DNA from: Arsenophonus endosymbiont of Aleurodicus floccissimus
GTDB taxonomy: Bacteria > Pseudomonadota > Gammaproteobacteria > Enterobacterales > Enterobacteriaceae
Assembly (NCBI RefSeq): GCF_900343025.1
Contig: NZ_OUND01000004.1
Span: forward strand, 203,339-267,338
Direction of reading: 5' to 3'
DNA length: 64,000 nucleotides
Of this stretch, positions 11,268 to 22,532 are shown one piece after another. The translations under genes were made by a program, and so were the position numbers. The stretch's first letter is position 1. Every line of letters begins with the position of its first letter. The notes beneath the pieces were generated by a model that ran no database searches, was not told where the DNA came from, and was given only the letters and a program-made list of their open reading frames with translations.

Positions 11268-12218
11268 TTATATTTGCTTGATTTCAACACGTAGCTCTTT
11301 TGGTACTTCAAAAACAATATTTTCTTCATGACCAGCAAGTTCGATCATTTCAATGGCACCTAAAACCATTAAGCGTTCAATAACCTGACGAACAAGAATA
11401 TCTGGTGCAGATGCGCCAGCAGTAAGACCAATAATCTGCATATTTTTCAGCCAATGTTCTTGAATATCATCAGCAGAGTCAATCAGGTAGCCCGGCTTGC
11501 CTGCTCTTTGAGCCAATTCAGCAAGACGATTGGAATTAGAAGAATTTTTAGAGCCGACAACTAGTACAATATCAGCCTTATTAGCCAATTCACGCGCTGC
11601 TTCCTGACGATTGGTTGTCGCATAACAGATATCATCTTTGCGTGGCCCAATAATATTTGGAAAACGACTATTTAGCGCGTCAATAATATGAGCGGTATCA
11701 TCAACCGATAAGGTAGTCTGGGTCATAAAACAAAGATTATTTTCATCTTTTACTTGTAATTTCGAGACATCCTCCGGTGATTCAACCAGATACATATCTC
11801 CAGCGGGATTATTATATTGCCCCATTGTGCCTTCTACTTCAGGATGCCCAACATGACCAATTAAAATCGCTTCTTTACCTTTACGACTAGCACGCGCAAC
11901 TTCCATGTGTACTTTAGTCACCAATGGACAAGTTGCATCAAATAACATGGTCAGATGACGTTGCTTAGCTTCCTGTCGAATTGCTTGAGAGACACCATGA
12001 GCAGAAAAGATCAAAATAGCACCATCAGGAACTTCAGAGATTTGTTCAATAAAAATCGCACCACGTTGCCGTAAATTGTCAACCACATAACGGTTATGAA
12101 CAACTTCATGACGAACATAAATCGGCGCACCATAAAGCGCTAGAGCTCTATCAACAATACTAATTGCCCGATCAACACCGGCACAGAAACCCCGAGGGTT
12201 AGCCAGCAATATTTGCAT
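11268..12218 (-). CDS. ispH: 4-hydroxy-3-methylbut-2-enyl diphosphate reductase IspH (also read as a fusion with FkpB)
   Basis: IspH is the iron-sulfur enzyme of the last MEP-pathway step, giving IPP and DMAPP. The 316-residue domain has the three cluster cysteines ([31 protein letters not shown]) and the active-site motifs [12 protein letters not shown] and TQTTLS. Length equals E. coli IspH. Its ATG at 12218 has a strong GGGAGG site 6 bases upstream, so it can be made on its own. The upstream fkpB frame has no stop and runs into it in phase, predicting a second, 467-residue FkpB-IspH product. Gene order fkpB-ispH is as in E. coli, where the two genes are separate. Confidence 0.95.
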   Translation of the reverse strand: MQILLANPRGFCAGVDRAISIVDRALALYGAPIYVRHEVVHNRYVVDNLRQRGAIFIEQISEVPDGAILIFSAHGVSQAIRQEAKQRHLTMLFDATCPLVTKVHMEVARASRKGKEAILIGHVGHPEVEGTMGQYNNPAGDMYLVESPEDVSKLQVKDENNLCFMTQTTLSVDDTAHIIDALNSRFPNIIGPRKDDICYATTNRQEAARELANKADIVLVVGSKNSSNSNRLAELAQRAGKPGYLIDSADDIQEHWLKNMQIIGLTAGASAPDILVRQVIERLMVLGAIEMIELAGHEENIVFEVPKELRVEIKQI

Positions 12219-12671
12219 TTGATTCCTCCCATTTTGGGTCAATTTTTCCAACACTTCAATGTTAAAAATGATATTCTGAGCCGCTAACGGGTGATTAAAA
12301 TTAACAGTGATCGACTCTTCCGTCACTGCTGTTACGATCCCTAGCATTTGACTGCCATTTATCGTGGTAAACAATATGATGGCACCGACTTCAGGTATAC
12401 CGACCTGAATAAAATCTTTTGGCATAAAGTATTGAATCATATCTGGGTTTGGTTTACCAAAAACATCCTCTCCGCTTAAAGTAAATGTCTTTTTTTCACC
12501 AACACTTAAACCAATTAATTGTTTTTCAAGTGCTAGCGAGAGACTTTTATCGCCAAGGCGAAAAAGTGCCGGTTTATACTGATTATAGGTTGAATCAGCA
12601 ATTGAACCATCCTCAAGTTTGATCGTGAAATGCAGCAACACGGCACTATTTGCTTGCACTAAGGTTAACAT
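12219..12671 (-). CDS. fkpB: FKBP-type peptidyl-prolyl isomerase FkpB, in-frame fusion to IspH
   Basis: FkpB (SlpA) is a small cytosolic FKBP-type prolyl isomerase with an inserted chaperone flap. The 151 codons cover the whole family length (149 in E. coli): [64 protein letters not shown]. Where the family ends with a stop, this gene continues LTQNGRNQ and enters the IspH methionine without a stop codon. The resulting fusion is unusual; the stop was lost by substitution or a small indel. It is read in the order lspA, fkpB, ispH from the upstream ribF-ileS genes. Confidence 0.9.
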
Positions 12672-12732
12672 GACAATAAAAAGCCACTGTTATAAATAAA
12701 TCAACCTGTTATCAACGTAAACGAAGGATAAT

Positions 12733-13233
12733 CTAAGATTCATTCGCTTTTTTATCTGTATTGATGAAACTGTCGAAAATGATGAGTGCCGCACCAAGAC
12801 AAATCGCCATATCCGCAATGTTAAATATTGGCCAATGCCAGTCACCAACATAAAAATCAATAAAGTCAACTACGAAGGCATGGACTAAGCGGTCGCACAA
12901 ATTCCCTAGTGCTCCACCAATAACTAATGCATAAGCAATATTACTCAATTTTTTATTCACGCTTTGGCGATACATCATTACGATAAGCACCACACAAATG
13001 ACAATAGCAACCAAGGCAAAGAACCAACGCTGCCATCCCCCTTTATCAGCTAGAAAACTAAATGCTGCACCAAGGTTTTGAGCATAAGCCAAATTGAAAT
13101 AAGGCATTAATGGTATCGACTCATATAATTGAAAATTATTCAAAATGAGTTGCTTACTACCAAGATCAACAATTAATATCACAACCGTTAACCATAACCA
13201 GCGTAAGCCAGTAGAGCAAATAGGATTTTTCAT
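12733..13233 (-). CDS. lspA: Lipoprotein signal peptidase II LspA
   Basis: LspA is the inner-membrane aspartyl protease that cleaves prolipoprotein signal peptides after lipidation. The 166-residue protein has four membrane segments and both catalytic aspartate regions ([12 protein letters not shown] and [13 protein letters not shown]), plus GNLCDRL. E. coli LspA is 164 residues. The ATG overlaps the ileS stop by one base (TAATG), giving the usual translational coupling. The frame is undamaged. Confidence 0.95.
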   Translation of the reverse strand: MKNPICSTGLRWLWLTVVILIVDLGSKQLILNNFQLYESIPLMPYFNLAYAQNLGAAFSFLADKGGWQRWFFALVAIVICVVLIVMMYRQSVNKKLSNIAYALVIGGALGNLCDRLVHAFVVDFIDFYVGDWHWPIFNIADMAICLGAALIIFDSFINTDKKANES

Positions 13234-16049
13234 TAGGCAACCTTACGTATTTCACCGTCACCGGCTACATTAGTAACACAGCGGCCGCATAATTCTGCAT
13301 ACTCCGCCTCCCGACCAATATCCGTTGTATAATGCCAACAACGAGGACATTTATCACCTTCCGCCTGCTGGAAAGCAATTTTCAATCCACTCAGTTCACT
13401 ATTCTGTGCCTGAACTGTGGCTTGGCTAATATCAATTACTTTAGCCTGTGAAGTTAACAGTAAAAAACGTAACTCATCACCTAAACAATTAAGTATTTCA
13501 GCCAGTTCTGTATCAGCATATAAAATCACTGCGGCCTCCAACGAGCTACGGATAAGTTTTTCTGCACGCGCTTGTTCGAGAACTTTATTAACCTCACTAC
13601 GGATAATTAATAACTTATTCCAAAATTCATCATTAAGCGTTTCATTAACTTCCAAGCCAAACAAGTCAGCATAATATTCCTCAGTAAAGACATATTTGCT
13701 CTGTCTAGCAGGCAATTGCTGCCAAATTTCATCGGCTGTGAAAGAAAGGATCGGCGCAATCCAACGTACCAATGCCTCTATGATATGAAATAAGGCTGTC
13801 TGACAACTACGACGTGCCACGCTATCACTTTTTGCCGTATATTGACGATCTTTTATAATATCTAAATAGAAAGAACCCATTTCAATTGAACAAAACTGCA
13901 TCAAACGCTGAACAACTGCATGAAAATCATAATTAGCATAATGCATACCAATTTCCGCTTGAGCGGCTTTCGCCCGCCCTACTGCCCAGCGATCTAATAT
14001 CACCATATCTTCTGGTTTAACTTGATGTGAAGCAGGATCAAAACCGTTCAAATTGGCTAATAAGAAGCGTGATGTATTACGAATACGTCGATAGCTGTCA
14101 GCAGAACGTTTTAAAATCTCATTTGAAACAGCAATTTCACTAGTATAGTCGGTTGAAGCAACCCATAGCCGTAAAATATCAGCCCCTAAATCATTCATGA
14201 CGTCTTGTGGGCTAATGGTATTACCCAAAGATTTTGACATTTTACGGCCTTGTCCATCAACCGTAAAACCGTGGGTTAATACTTCTCGATAAGGCGCTTT
14301 TCCTTTCATAGCATTTGATAGCATTAGAGACGACATAAACCAACCACGATATTGATCAGAGCCTTCCAAATATAAATCAGTAGAATGGCCTTTAAATTCA
14401 GGGCGAACATCTACAACAGCATAGTGTGTAGAACCAGAATCAAACCAGACATCAAGCGTATCGGGGACTTTAACATAATCAGCTGCATCACTTCCTAATA
14501 GGGCAACGGGGTCAAGATCCCACCACGCCTGGATACCTGCTTTTTCAACATGTTTAGCGACTTCTTCAATCAATTCTAACGTCCGCGGATGCAATTCTTC
14601 TGTCTGCTTATGCACAAATAATGCCATCTGCATACCCCAGGTGCGCTGACGAGAAATACACCAATCTGGACGATTTGCAACCATAGATTCAATCCGGCTT
14701 TGTCCCCAATCTGGGATCCATTTAACCCCGTTAATCTCTTTTAGTGATTGTTCACGTAAACCATTTTTTTCCATACTAACAAACCACTGAGGTGTAGAAC
14801 GAAAAATAACCGGTGTCTTATGCCGCCAGCAACAAGGATAACTATGCTGTAATATTTCTTTATGCAGCAATGCCCCTTTTGCCGCTAAAACTTTGATAAT
14901 TAATTCATTTGCTTTAAATACAAAAACACCATCCAAACCAGGATAAGTATTAGGTAAATAACAACCATTTGGACCGACGGGATTTGCTATTTCAAGTTTA
15001 TATTTCTGCCCAACAATATAATCATCCGGACCATGGCCTGGTGCCGTATGTACAATCCCGGTACCCGCATCTAAAGTAATGTGATCACTTAAAATAACAG
15101 GCACATCAAAATTCATAAATGGGTGATGAAAACGCAGTAATTCCAATTCAAAGCCATTACATTGTGCTAAAATTTGCCACTCTGTTGCTGCAATACGCTG
15201 CATTACTGTTTCAACCAATAATTTTGCCAAAATCAAACATTCATTATTATTGACTTTCACTAATTGATATTCAAAATCAGCGTTAACCGCAATCGCCCGG
15301 TTGGCGGGTAATGTCCAAGGTGTTGTCGTCCAGATTACGGCTGAAACCGGCAAAGCCGACGATTTTACGCCAAATTTACTATAAATAGCGTTAGCATCCA
15401 CCACGCTAAAGCGTACATCAACGGAAGGTGATGATTTGTCATAATATTCAACTTCCGCTTCCGCTAAGGAAGAACCGCAAGCAGTACACCAATGAACAGG
15501 TTTAGCACCTTTCACTAAGTAGCCATTTTCAATCACTTTACCTAACGCACGAATAATATTGGCTTCGGTACTAAAATCCATGGTTAAATAAGGCTGTTCC
15601 CAATCACCAAGTACGCCCATTCTGATAAAATCAGCTTTCTGGCCCTCAATTTGTTCTTTGGCATATTTGCGACACTCTTCACGAAAAACAGCTGCAGAAA
15701 CCTTGTCACCGGGTTTACCGATAATTTGTTCAACTTTATGTTCAATTGGCAAACCGTGGCAATCCCAACCAGGAATATATGGCGAATCAAATCCGGATAG
15801 CCCTTTAGATTTAATGATAATATCTTTGAGAATTTTATTAACTGAGTGACCAATATGAAGACTTCCGTTTGCATAAGGAGGACCATCATGCAATATAAAC
15901 ATCTGTTTGCCTGTTTTGGCCTGGCGAATAGCTTGGTACAAACCTTCTTTATACCAACGGGCTAACATTTGTGGTTCTCGTTTAGCGAGATCACCGCGCA
16001 TAGGGAACCCTGTTTCCGGTAAATTTAGGGTATTTTTGTAGTCACTCAT
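13233..16049 (-). CDS. ileS: Isoleucine-tRNA ligase IleS
   Basis: This class I aminoacyl-tRNA synthetase charges tRNA-Ile. It is complete at 938 residues, the same as E. coli. Visible elements are the HIGH motif ([12 protein letters not shown]) near residue 65 and the editing domain with [13 protein letters not shown] and [15 protein letters not shown]. The KMSKS loop is [10 protein letters not shown] near residue 603, and the C-terminal zinc site is CPRCWHYT with CGRC. It lies between ribF and lspA as in E. coli, 38 bases after ribF, and probably shares its transcript. Confidence 0.98.
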   Translation of the reverse strand: MSDYKNTLNLPETGFPMRGDLAKREPQMLARWYKEGLYQAIRQAKTGKQMFILHDGPPYANGSLHIGHSVNKILKDIIIKSKGLSGFDSPYIPGWDCHGLPIEHKVEQIIGKPGDKVSAAVFREECRKYAKEQIEGQKADFIRMGVLGDWEQPYLTMDFSTEANIIRALGKVIENGYLVKGAKPVHWCTACGSSLAEAEVEYYDKSSPSVDVRFSVVDANAIYSKFGVKSSALPVSAVIWTTTPWTLPANRAIAVNADFEYQLVKVNNNECLILAKLLVETVMQRIAATEWQILAQCNGFELELLRFHHPFMNFDVPVILSDHITLDAGTGIVHTAPGHGPDDYIVGQKYKLEIANPVGPNGCYLPNTYPGLDGVFVFKANELIIKVLAAKGALLHKEILQHSYPCCWRHKTPVIFRSTPQWFVSMEKNGLREQSLKEINGVKWIPDWGQSRIESMVANRPDWCISRQRTWGMQMALFVHKQTEELHPRTLELIEEVAKHVEKAGIQAWWDLDPVALLGSDAADYVKVPDTLDVWFDSGSTHYAVVDVRPEFKGHSTDLYLEGSDQYRGWFMSSLMLSNAMKGKAPYREVLTHGFTVDGQGRKMSKSLGNTISPQDVMNDLGADILRLWVASTDYTSEIAVSNEILKRSADSYRRIRNTSRFLLANLNGFDPASHQVKPEDMVILDRWAVGRAKAAQAEIGMHYANYDFHAVVQRLMQFCSIEMGSFYLDIIKDRQYTAKSDSVARRSCQTALFHIIEALVRWIAPILSFTADEIWQQLPARQSKYVFTEEYYADLFGLEVNETLNDEFWNKLLIIRSEVNKVLEQARAEKLIRSSLEAAVILYADTELAEILNCLGDELRFLLLTSQAKVIDISQATVQAQNSELSGLKIAFQQAEGDKCPRCWHYTTDIGREAEYAELCGRCVTNVAGDGEIRKVA

Positions 16050-16087
16050 CTAAATTCTCAGTTCCAATTTTCTGCTAAATATCTAAA

Positions 16088-17017
16088 TTATGACGACTGG
16101 AAGAATTGTCTCGCAGCCATTATATCCTTACCGATTTGCTGTCTTAATTCATCAATAAAAGCAAATCGCTGCTCGTTACGCAATTTTTTACACAATACAA
16201 CATCAATATGACGTCCATATATATCCATATGCACATCTATCAAATGAACTTCAATTTGCTGATCTACCCCATTCACTGTTGGCCGTGTGCCAATATTGGC
16301 CACTGCCTGCAAAGGGTTATCGGCTAATCCATATACTTCTACCACATAAACACCTTTAACAGGCATAACTAAACATTTAAATGGTATATTCGCGGTTGGG
16401 AAACCGATCGTACTACCAAGCTGGCGACCATGTACCACTCGACCACTCAATCGGTAGGGGTGTCCCATGAGGTTCTCAGCAAGGGTAAGATTATCACTTA
16501 ATAGTGCTTGCCTGACAGCCGTACTACTAACTCGCTGGCCGGCGTCACAAAAACTTTCAGTATTGGCCACTTCAAAACCATATTGTTCCCCTGCCTCACG
16601 AAGATATTTTAAATCACCCTGTCTATCTTTGCCAAAACGAAAATCATCACCGATCGCCAAAAATTTAACTGCCAATTTTTCCACTAGCAATTGTGAAACA
16701 AAAGCCTGGGGTGTCAATGAAGCAAATGTTGGATTAAATTTAACACATAGTAAATAATCAACACCATATTCGGTAAAGTATTTTATCTTATCACGTAAAC
16801 GCGTTAAACGTACTGGCGCATTTGCACCCAAAAAAAACTCCAATGGTTGAGGTTCGAAAATTATGACCATCGTTGGCAGGCCAAGACGCTGACTCTGTTG
16901 TTTTAAATGTTTCAATAATGTCTGATGCCCTCGATGAACAGCATCAAAATTGCCAATAGTCAACACACAGCCATGATGATATGCGCGAATATTATGTATA
17001 CCACGTACTAACTTCAT
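16088..17017 (-). CDS. ribF: Bifunctional riboflavin kinase / FAD synthetase RibF
   Basis: RibF phosphorylates riboflavin to FMN and adenylates FMN to FAD. The 309-residue frame has the N-terminal nucleotidyltransferase motif TIGNFDAVHRGHQTLL, then SSTAVRQALLS. The C-terminal kinase domain starts near GHPYRLSGRVVHG and includes GSTIGFPTANI. The family motif is normally NFDG-x-H-x-GH; here Gly is Ala (NFDAVHRGH), a conservative change that might weaken FAD synthesis. It is the first gene of the ribF-ileS-lspA-fkpB-ispH group. Confidence 0.95.
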   Translation of the reverse strand: MKLVRGIHNIRAYHHGCVLTIGNFDAVHRGHQTLLKHLKQQSQRLGLPTMVIIFEPQPLEFFLGANAPVRLTRLRDKIKYFTEYGVDYLLCVKFNPTFASLTPQAFVSQLLVEKLAVKFLAIGDDFRFGKDRQGDLKYLREAGEQYGFEVANTESFCDAGQRVSSTAVRQALLSDNLTLAENLMGHPYRLSGRVVHGRQLGSTIGFPTANIPFKCLVMPVKGVYVVEVYGLADNPLQAVANIGTRPTVNGVDQQIEVHLIDVHMDIYGRHIDVVLCKKLRNEQRFAFIDELRQQIGKDIMAARQFFQSS

Positions 17018-17270
17018 AATCGGCTCAATATAATAAAAATTGCTGGATTATACCGCTTACTACCTTGAAGGTTAAGTCACCATTTGATTAATATTTATAA
17101 CAAAGATAATAAATGGTTGTTTGTCAGTAAAAAATACTTAATCTAATTTCCTACAATTTCATCCGCTTTTTCACATTTAAAACTGTATTCTCACTCAGTA
17201 AACTGATAAAATTCCTGGTCATCATAACAGATTCGCATTGTTGTACACGATGCTTATTTACACAAATTCA

Positions 17271-17299
17271 TTGACAAATGAAGGCTAAAAAGGCATATC
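17271..17299 (+). promoter_or_regulatory. Sigma-70 promoter of rpsT
   Basis: TTGACA at 17271-17276 and CATATC at 17294-17299 are separated by 17 bases and followed by a GC-rich discriminator (ccctcgg). The leader just before rpsT (ttgggagttggacc) is the same type as the autoregulated E. coli rpsT leader. Confidence 0.65.
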
Positions 17300-17349
17300 C
17301 CTCGGCCTTTAGATTGTCCTCGATAGAATAAATATTTGGGAGTTGGACC

Positions 17350-17610
17350 TTGGCTAATATCAAATCAGCTAAGAAACGTGCCATACAATCAGAGAAACGC
17401 CGTCAGCATAATGCTAGCCGTCGTTCTATGGTGCGTACTTTTATCAAAAAAGTTTACGCTGCTATCGCTACTGGCGATAAAGAAGCAGCACAAAAAGCAT
17501 TTAACGACATGCAACCTATTGTTGATCGCTATGCTAGCAAAGGCTTGATCCACAAAAATAAAGCTGCACGTCATAAAGCAAATTTAGTAGCGCAAATCAA
17601 ATCAATGTAA
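17350..17610 (+). CDS. rpsT: 30S ribosomal protein S20
   Basis: S20 is a helical primary 16S-binding protein of the small subunit. The 86-residue basic sequence ([34 protein letters not shown]) matches the 87-residue E. coli protein. The start is the rare TTG at 17350 that E. coli rpsT also uses, preceded by the conserved weak leader through which S20 limits its own translation. Confidence 0.97.
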   Translation: MANIKSAKKRAIQSEKRRQHNASRRSMVRTFIKKVYAAIATGDKEAAQKAFNDMQPIVDRYASKGLIHKNKAARHKANLVAQIKSM

Positions 17611-17632
17611 TTTATTTTGATTTTGCTAAAAA

Positions 17633-17655
17633 AACCGGCTTCAGCCGGTTTTTTT
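17633..17655 (+). terminator. rpsT terminator (bidirectional form)
   Basis: The 8-bp stem aaccggct / agccggtt has a 2-base loop, a run of T on the right and a run of A on the left. It ends rpsT and can act on the minus strand too, although nhaR ends just to its right. Confidence 0.9.
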
Positions 17656-17673
17656 ATTATTAAAAAATGACGC

Positions 17674-18578
17674 TTATTGTTTATAAAAAATTTGATAAAA
17701 TAGACCATAAAAATCCTTATTACAAACACGTTGCACTGCTGGATCATACGTTCAGCAAAAATAACATAATATTCTTCTTTTACTTTATCCATATGACCAA
17801 TTTCAACTACTTCATTATCTAAAAAAATCTCACTAGCATAGAGCGATGGCGCAACAAATATTGCGTTATGATACATACCAAATGCTTTCATCAATGCAGC
17901 ATCATCAAACTCACCCAGGATTTCTACCTGCAAATTATTATTCTGGATCCAAGAAAGCAGGTGACGACCTAACATAGAACGGCGACCTAGGATCAATAAT
18001 CGCCGCTCTTCTAGACACAGTGGAAAAGGTTTCTCTGGTATTGGTTTGCGACAGAAAAAACTAACGCCACATTCTCCAAGCTTGACGGAAAATAATCCCT
18101 CTTATTGGGACGAATCAACCGGGAAATCAGATAAGATCATGTCTAACTTATGTTGACTGAATTGCTCCAATAAAAGCTCGTGTGTCGATTCAAAACAGCG
18201 TAAATGGATCCCGCTCATGCTCAACAATAGCTGTTTCAAAAACACGGCTTACCAGCCGTTTCGATAAAGCGTCAGCAACACCAACATCAAATAGCAAATT
18301 CATTTCACGACTATAATTAACAATATCTAGCATTTCCTGGCTTAGCACAAACATTTTATCAGCATAACGAAAAACTAGTTCCCCTAGTTCTGAAGGAACC
18401 AGCCCTCTGCCTTGTCTTTTAAATAATTTACTATCAAACGTTCTTCTAATGCCTTAATCTGACCCGTTATTGTCTGAGGCGTTAAATAAAGTTCTTCAGC
18501 GGCGCCAACAACCGATCCCTCTTTACAAACATGCCAAAAATAATAGAGATGATTAAAATTGAGATGCGACACTCTCAT
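17674..18578 (-). pseudogene. nhaR: LysR-type activator NhaR, broken
   Basis: NhaR activates nhaA in response to Na+. The start is well kept: [17 protein letters not shown] and the helix-turn-helix around [28 protein letters not shown]. The frame is lost near 18420. Recognisable pieces follow in other frames, with stops, and the effector domain RRSMLGRHLLSWIQ through EILGEFDDAALMKAF and EYYVIFAERMIQ is kept. A last slip precedes AVQRVCNKDFYGLFYQ. Its target nhaA is dead too, so both halves of the circuit are lost. E. coli NhaR is about 300 residues. Confidence 0.92.
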
Positions 18579-18754
18579 ATAGATTCCTTTTTGTACCACC
18601 GATAACTGTTTATATTCGTTATTCTCTGAACATTAGAAGATAAACGATTCATTTCATTTTACCTAAATAAGATACTCTCGCTACAAAAATAAAATATTGT
18701 ATTGCGAATACAAAAATACTATTTATTTCACGCAAATATAACTTAAAATTAACA

Positions 18755-19913
18755 TTATCCTGCCTGATTAGCTGTTTTAGTGCTAATTGGCTTTTTAGGT
18801 AATACACTATTCAATAATAATAATCCTAAGATAGCCGCTAGGGTCGAACCGATTAGGATACCCAAACCGTGCATAAGTACTAAAATTATCTAAACCTTCA
18901 AATGCTAAACTGGCAATAAAAATTGACATAGTAAAGCCAATACCACAGAGTACTGAAACAGCAAATATCTGTTTAAGGTTAATTTTGGCGGGTAATTTTG
19001 CAACGCCTAATTTTAACGCTAGCCAACTAAACAGAAAAATACCTGTTGGTTTACCAATTAATAAGCCTAACGCGACACCGATCGGTAAAGCACTGGCAAG
19101 ATTAGTTAGGGTAACACCATCAAGTTGTATGCTTGCATTAACAAAGGCAAATAATGGCAAAATTAAATAAGCAACCCAAGGATGTAAAAGATGTTCTAAT
19201 TGTTCAGAAGGTGAATTATTTTGTCCCCCTTTGAGCGGTATCAAAAAGCCCATAATGACACCAGCTAACGTTGCATGAATGCCTGATTTTAATATACAGA
19301 CCCCACAAAATGATGCCAACAACCAAATAAGCAGAAGTATTTTCAACTTTACGCCAATTCATCCATATTAATACCAATAGAGAAAGCATAGCAACCCTAA
19401 TGCCATGATAGAAAATTTAGTATAAAAGAGAGCAATAATGATAATCACGCCAAGATCATCAATAATCGCCAACGCCAGTAGAAATACTTTTAACTCTGTT
19501 GGTACACGTTTACCTAATAGCGCCATAATACCCAATGCAAATGCAATATCTGTCGCCCCGCTGGGATCGGGCCCACCCCTGCCGGGCAATTTCATCATTA
19601 ACATTAAAAAATAAATATACCAGAGCGGGTAATAACATACCACCTACCGCAGCAACAGCGGGAAATATTGCTTTATCACGACCGGCTAACGAGCCTTCTA
19701 TCAGTTCTCGTTTAACTTCCAGACCAACAACCAAAAAGAAAATGGCCATTAAACTATCGTTTATCCACAGTAAAAAAGGTTTATCAATATCTAATACGCT
19801 GATTTTAACCGCAATGGGGTATTAGCCATAATCAAAGCTAAGATGGCAGCAATAATTAACAGCACCCCGCTTGCTACTTCTAACTTTAAAAACTGTCGGA
19901 TAATTGCTGTCAT
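18755..19913 (-). pseudogene. nhaA: Na+/H+ antiporter NhaA, broken
   Basis: NhaA exchanges two protons for one sodium and sets cytoplasmic pH and Na+. The start MTAIIRQFLKLEVASGVLLII is clear. A short deletion with frameshift follows after LIMANTP. The sequence resumes as [20 protein letters not shown], shifts again after [12 protein letters not shown], and continues with [20 protein letters not shown] and the [18 protein letters not shown] core that holds the paired ion-binding aspartates. Another shift near 19370 precedes [16 protein letters not shown] final one near 18870 scrambles the last helix. At least four lesions. Gene order nhaA-nhaR is as in E. coli. Confidence 0.93.
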
Positions 19914-20080
19914 TACTATAACCTCAGTGTTAATTAGCTTAATTTATTTTACGCTAATACATACAATCCGGAAAACCATTTTTTTTAACGTAAATAATTC
20001 GTTTATACCGAGTAGTTACTAACTATTTTGACGCTATTAACCGATTAGCTGTTTAAAATTAGGCTAGCATTGAAAAACAA

Positions 20081-20376
20081 TTAGTTAATCTTGGTACTAA
20101 AAAAAGTAGGTAATAAAACCCCGATAAGTTTAGTTTTGATAAAACTCCATGATCCTGCAAATAACTGGGTGGTTTTTTGGTTTAATTTTTGCCAAAAAGT
20201 TGGCTTGCTCTCTTGTTGCGGTTTAGCTTGAAGTGGCTTTTCAGCTTCTTGACTTTCTTTAGCTTGTGCATGCATTTTATCAAAAATAACAGCTTCTTTT
20301 TTTCTATTACACTTTTTTTCTTAACGGCGCTTGAAGATGGCGCAAATTCTGTTTTTTCTTCCGCTAATTCAGTCAT
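20081..20376 (-). pseudogene. Unrecognised small protein gene with an A-run frameshift
   Basis: Two overlapping frames look like one gene of about 99 codons. The first starts MTELAEEKTEFAPSSSAVKK. The frame changes in a run of seven A residues near 20300, and restoring it gives EAVIFDKMHAQAKESQEAEK, then PLQAKPQQESKPTFWQK and a C-terminal stretch with a hydrophobic patch (LIGVLLPTFF). The middle is rich in Lys, Glu, Gln and Pro. I recognise no family. It occupies the place where E. coli has the hok/mok genes between nhaA and dnaJ but does not resemble them. It could be a lineage-specific gene or a misread non-coding stretch. Confidence 0.4.
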
Positions 20377-20494
20377 TTTTTTAGTTAATATTCATTCTTC
20401 TAAATTTTATCTTATTCTTATTAGCTTACTCATTTACATGATTTATAGTTATAAATTTATTAAAATATTGCATGATTTCTTTTATCTTCATTTG

Positions 20495-20931
20495 TTATGT
20501 CATCAATTTTATTTGTACATTCTTTCACATAATTAAAATCCTGATCATTCTCACTTAAAAATCTTAATACAATTGTATCTATAATATTTCCACCCACTTG
20601 TCTTCGTATATTATCTAACTTATCTAAATTTTTTATCTCTTTAATACAATCAAAAAGACAAAAATCAAATTTTTGCAGTTTAGCTTTATTTATTTCCAGT
20701 ATGTTTACGAGCTAAAAGTATCTCCAATCCTTCAGCAGAAAGAAAACAATACTGTTTAGCTGATAATTCAAATGTCCTGCTAATTTTAATACTTTTTTCA
20801 CTGTTATTTACTATGTCTTTTAGACAGTCAATTAATTCTTTTTTAAAATTTTGCTGGCAATTGTGTTCAGTTATAAAGGGCTTATTAAAAGAAAATGAAT
20901 TTTTTACTCTTATTACTAACGATTCTCACAT
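20495..20931 (-). pseudogene. Unrecognised decayed gene (about 140 codons)
   Basis: From an ATG at 20931 the second codon is TGA. The frame then stays open for about 75 codons with protein-like composition (VKNSFSFNKPFITEHNCQQN, ELIDCLKDIVNNSEKSIKIS, ELSAKQYCFLSAEGLEILLA). It stops near 20700. One frame over, a second open stretch of about 70 codons begins at once (VNILEINKAKLQKFDF, FDCIKEIKNLDKLDNIRRQV, LSENDQDFNYVKNVQIKLMT). The two probably formed one protein. I recognise no domain. Confidence 0.35.
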
Positions 20932-21279
20932 AACTATTTCCAATCCAATAAATTAATTAAAAATAAAACCAAATTGTATAGAAAGTTTTGTTAGGCGCAC
21001 GTTTAACTTGTTGGAATTAATTTTAATTTATTTTTATATAGAAATTTAAGCAGGAAACTTGCATAAAACAGGCAAAATTAATCTTTAAAATTTTTAAATA
21101 TAATTTGCATAAATTGAACAAATTAAATAAGTTACATTAATTAAATAACCATAATTAACCCGCGATTTTATAACTATCTCTTCTCTTCCGTAAATCAAAT
21201 TGAATGTTCTTATTTTTAATCAATAAAAAAAGCACCGATCAGTGACTATCCGATGCTCTATCTATTTAGCTAAATATCG
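20932..21279. other. Intergenic region downstream of dnaJ
   Basis: Apart from the dnaJ terminator at its right end I see no gene, RNA or repeat here. Confidence 0.5.
21225..21256 (-). terminator. dnaJ terminator
   Basis: On the minus strand the arms gcatcg and cggtgc pair (one G-U) around a long loop, followed by seven T residues, about 25 bases after the dnaJ stop. Confidence 0.65.
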
Positions 21280-22416
21280 TTACTTGGTCAGATCATCAAA
21301 AAACTTTTTCACACTATCTAAAAAACTCTTTGAACGAGGGCTGTTCCTACCATCACTTTCGCCATTCAAAGATTCACCAAATTGCTTCAACAATGCTTTT
21401 TGTTTTTCATTTAGTTTAACCGGCGTTTCCACAAGGATACGGCAAATTAAATCTCCCGTCATACCACCACGAACAGGCTTCACACCTTTTCCTTTCATGC
21501 GGAAAATTTTTCCTGTTTGTGTTTCAGCTGGAATTTTGAGACTTACCCGACCATCAAGTGTCGGTACATCAATTTCACCACCCAGAGCCGCAATCGCAAA
21601 ATTAATGGGTACTTCGCAATATAAATTATTGCCATCGCGCTCAAAAATAGCATGTCTTGCGACATTGATCTGAATATATAGATCACCAGCTTGGGCGCCG
21701 TTTTCTCCGGCCTCACCTTCACCATTTAAGCGAATACGATCGCCTGTATTAACCCCTGGTGGAATTTTTACTGATAAAGTTTTGTATTTCTCTACTCGAC
21801 CATGACCATGACATTTAATGCAAGGTTCTTTGATGATTTGACCACGACCATGGCAAGTTGGACAAGTTTGTTGAACTGCAAAAAATCCTTGCCGGATTTG
21901 AATCTGACCTGCCCCATGACAAGTTGAGCAAGTTTCTGGTTTAGTGCCTGGTTTAGCGCCTCTGCCGTGACAAACATCACATTTTTCTAAAGTCGGGATA
22001 CGGATCTCTTTGCTGACTCCGCGAACTAATTCCTCTAAGGTTAAGGTAATTTCGTACTGGAGATCAGCCCCACGAGCCGATCGCTGACGCCTACCACCAC
22101 CAAAAATATCACCAAATACATCACCAAAAATATCACTAAAATCAGTGCCCGAAGCAAAACCACCGCTAAATCCACCACCCATGCCACCTTGTTCAAAAGC
22201 TGCATGTCCATATTGATCATAAGCAGCGCGTTTTTGCACATCAGTTAAAATTTCATAAGCTTCTTTAATTTCTTTAAACTTATTTTCTGCTTCCTTATCA
22301 CCCTGATTACGATCTGGATGATACTTCATTGCCAGACGTTTATACGCTTTTTTGATCTCTTTTTCGTTAACGGTTTTAGTAACGCCTAAAACTTGATAAT
22401 AATCTTTTTTTGCCAT
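21280..22416 (-). CDS. dnaJ: Chaperone protein DnaJ
   Basis: DnaJ is the Hsp40 co-chaperone that delivers clients to DnaK and triggers its ATPase. It is complete at 378 residues (376 in E. coli). The J domain has the HPD motif ([11 protein letters not shown]) near residues 31-40 and is followed by a Gly/Phe-rich linker ([28 protein letters not shown]). Four zinc repeats come next ([32 protein letters not shown]), then the client-binding C-terminal domains. It lies 116 bases downstream of dnaK in the same operon. Confidence 0.98.
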   Translation of the reverse strand: MAKKDYYQVLGVTKTVNEKEIKKAYKRLAMKYHPDRNQGDKEAENKFKEIKEAYEILTDVQKRAAYDQYGHAAFEQGGMGGGFSGGFASGTDFSDIFGDVFGDIFGGGRRQRSARGADLQYEITLTLEELVRGVSKEIRIPTLEKCDVCHGRGAKPGTKPETCSTCHGAGQIQIRQGFFAVQQTCPTCHGRGQIIKEPCIKCHGHGRVEKYKTLSVKIPPGVNTGDRIRLNGEGEAGENGAQAGDLYIQINVARHAIFERDGNNLYCEVPINFAIAALGGEIDVPTLDGRVSLKIPAETQTGKIFRMKGKGVKPVRGGMTGDLICRILVETPVKLNEKQKALLKQFGESLNGESDGRNSPRSKSFLDSVKKFFDDLTK

Positions 22417-22442
22417 ATTTATTTTGCCCTTAACACACGTAA

Positions 22443-22470
22443 ACGGGCGTAGAGTTCCCCCAACGCCCGT
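22443..22470 (-). other. Hairpin in the dnaK-dnaJ spacer
   Basis: A GC-rich 8-bp stem (acgggcgt / acgcccgt) with a 12-base loop stands out in AT-rich DNA. No T run follows, so it is more likely an mRNA-processing or attenuation structure that sets the dnaK:dnaJ ratio than a full terminator. Confidence 0.5.
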
Positions 22471-22532
22471 ACTCGGTTTTCAGTAACAGAGGAAATTATC
22501 CTTAATACCATTACTGTGCCCGCTAAGGGCCA

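Noticed and set aside
13417..13674. Plus-strand open frames within ileS and ribF
   Set aside because: They overlap intact conserved genes on the opposite strand and show no independent coding features.
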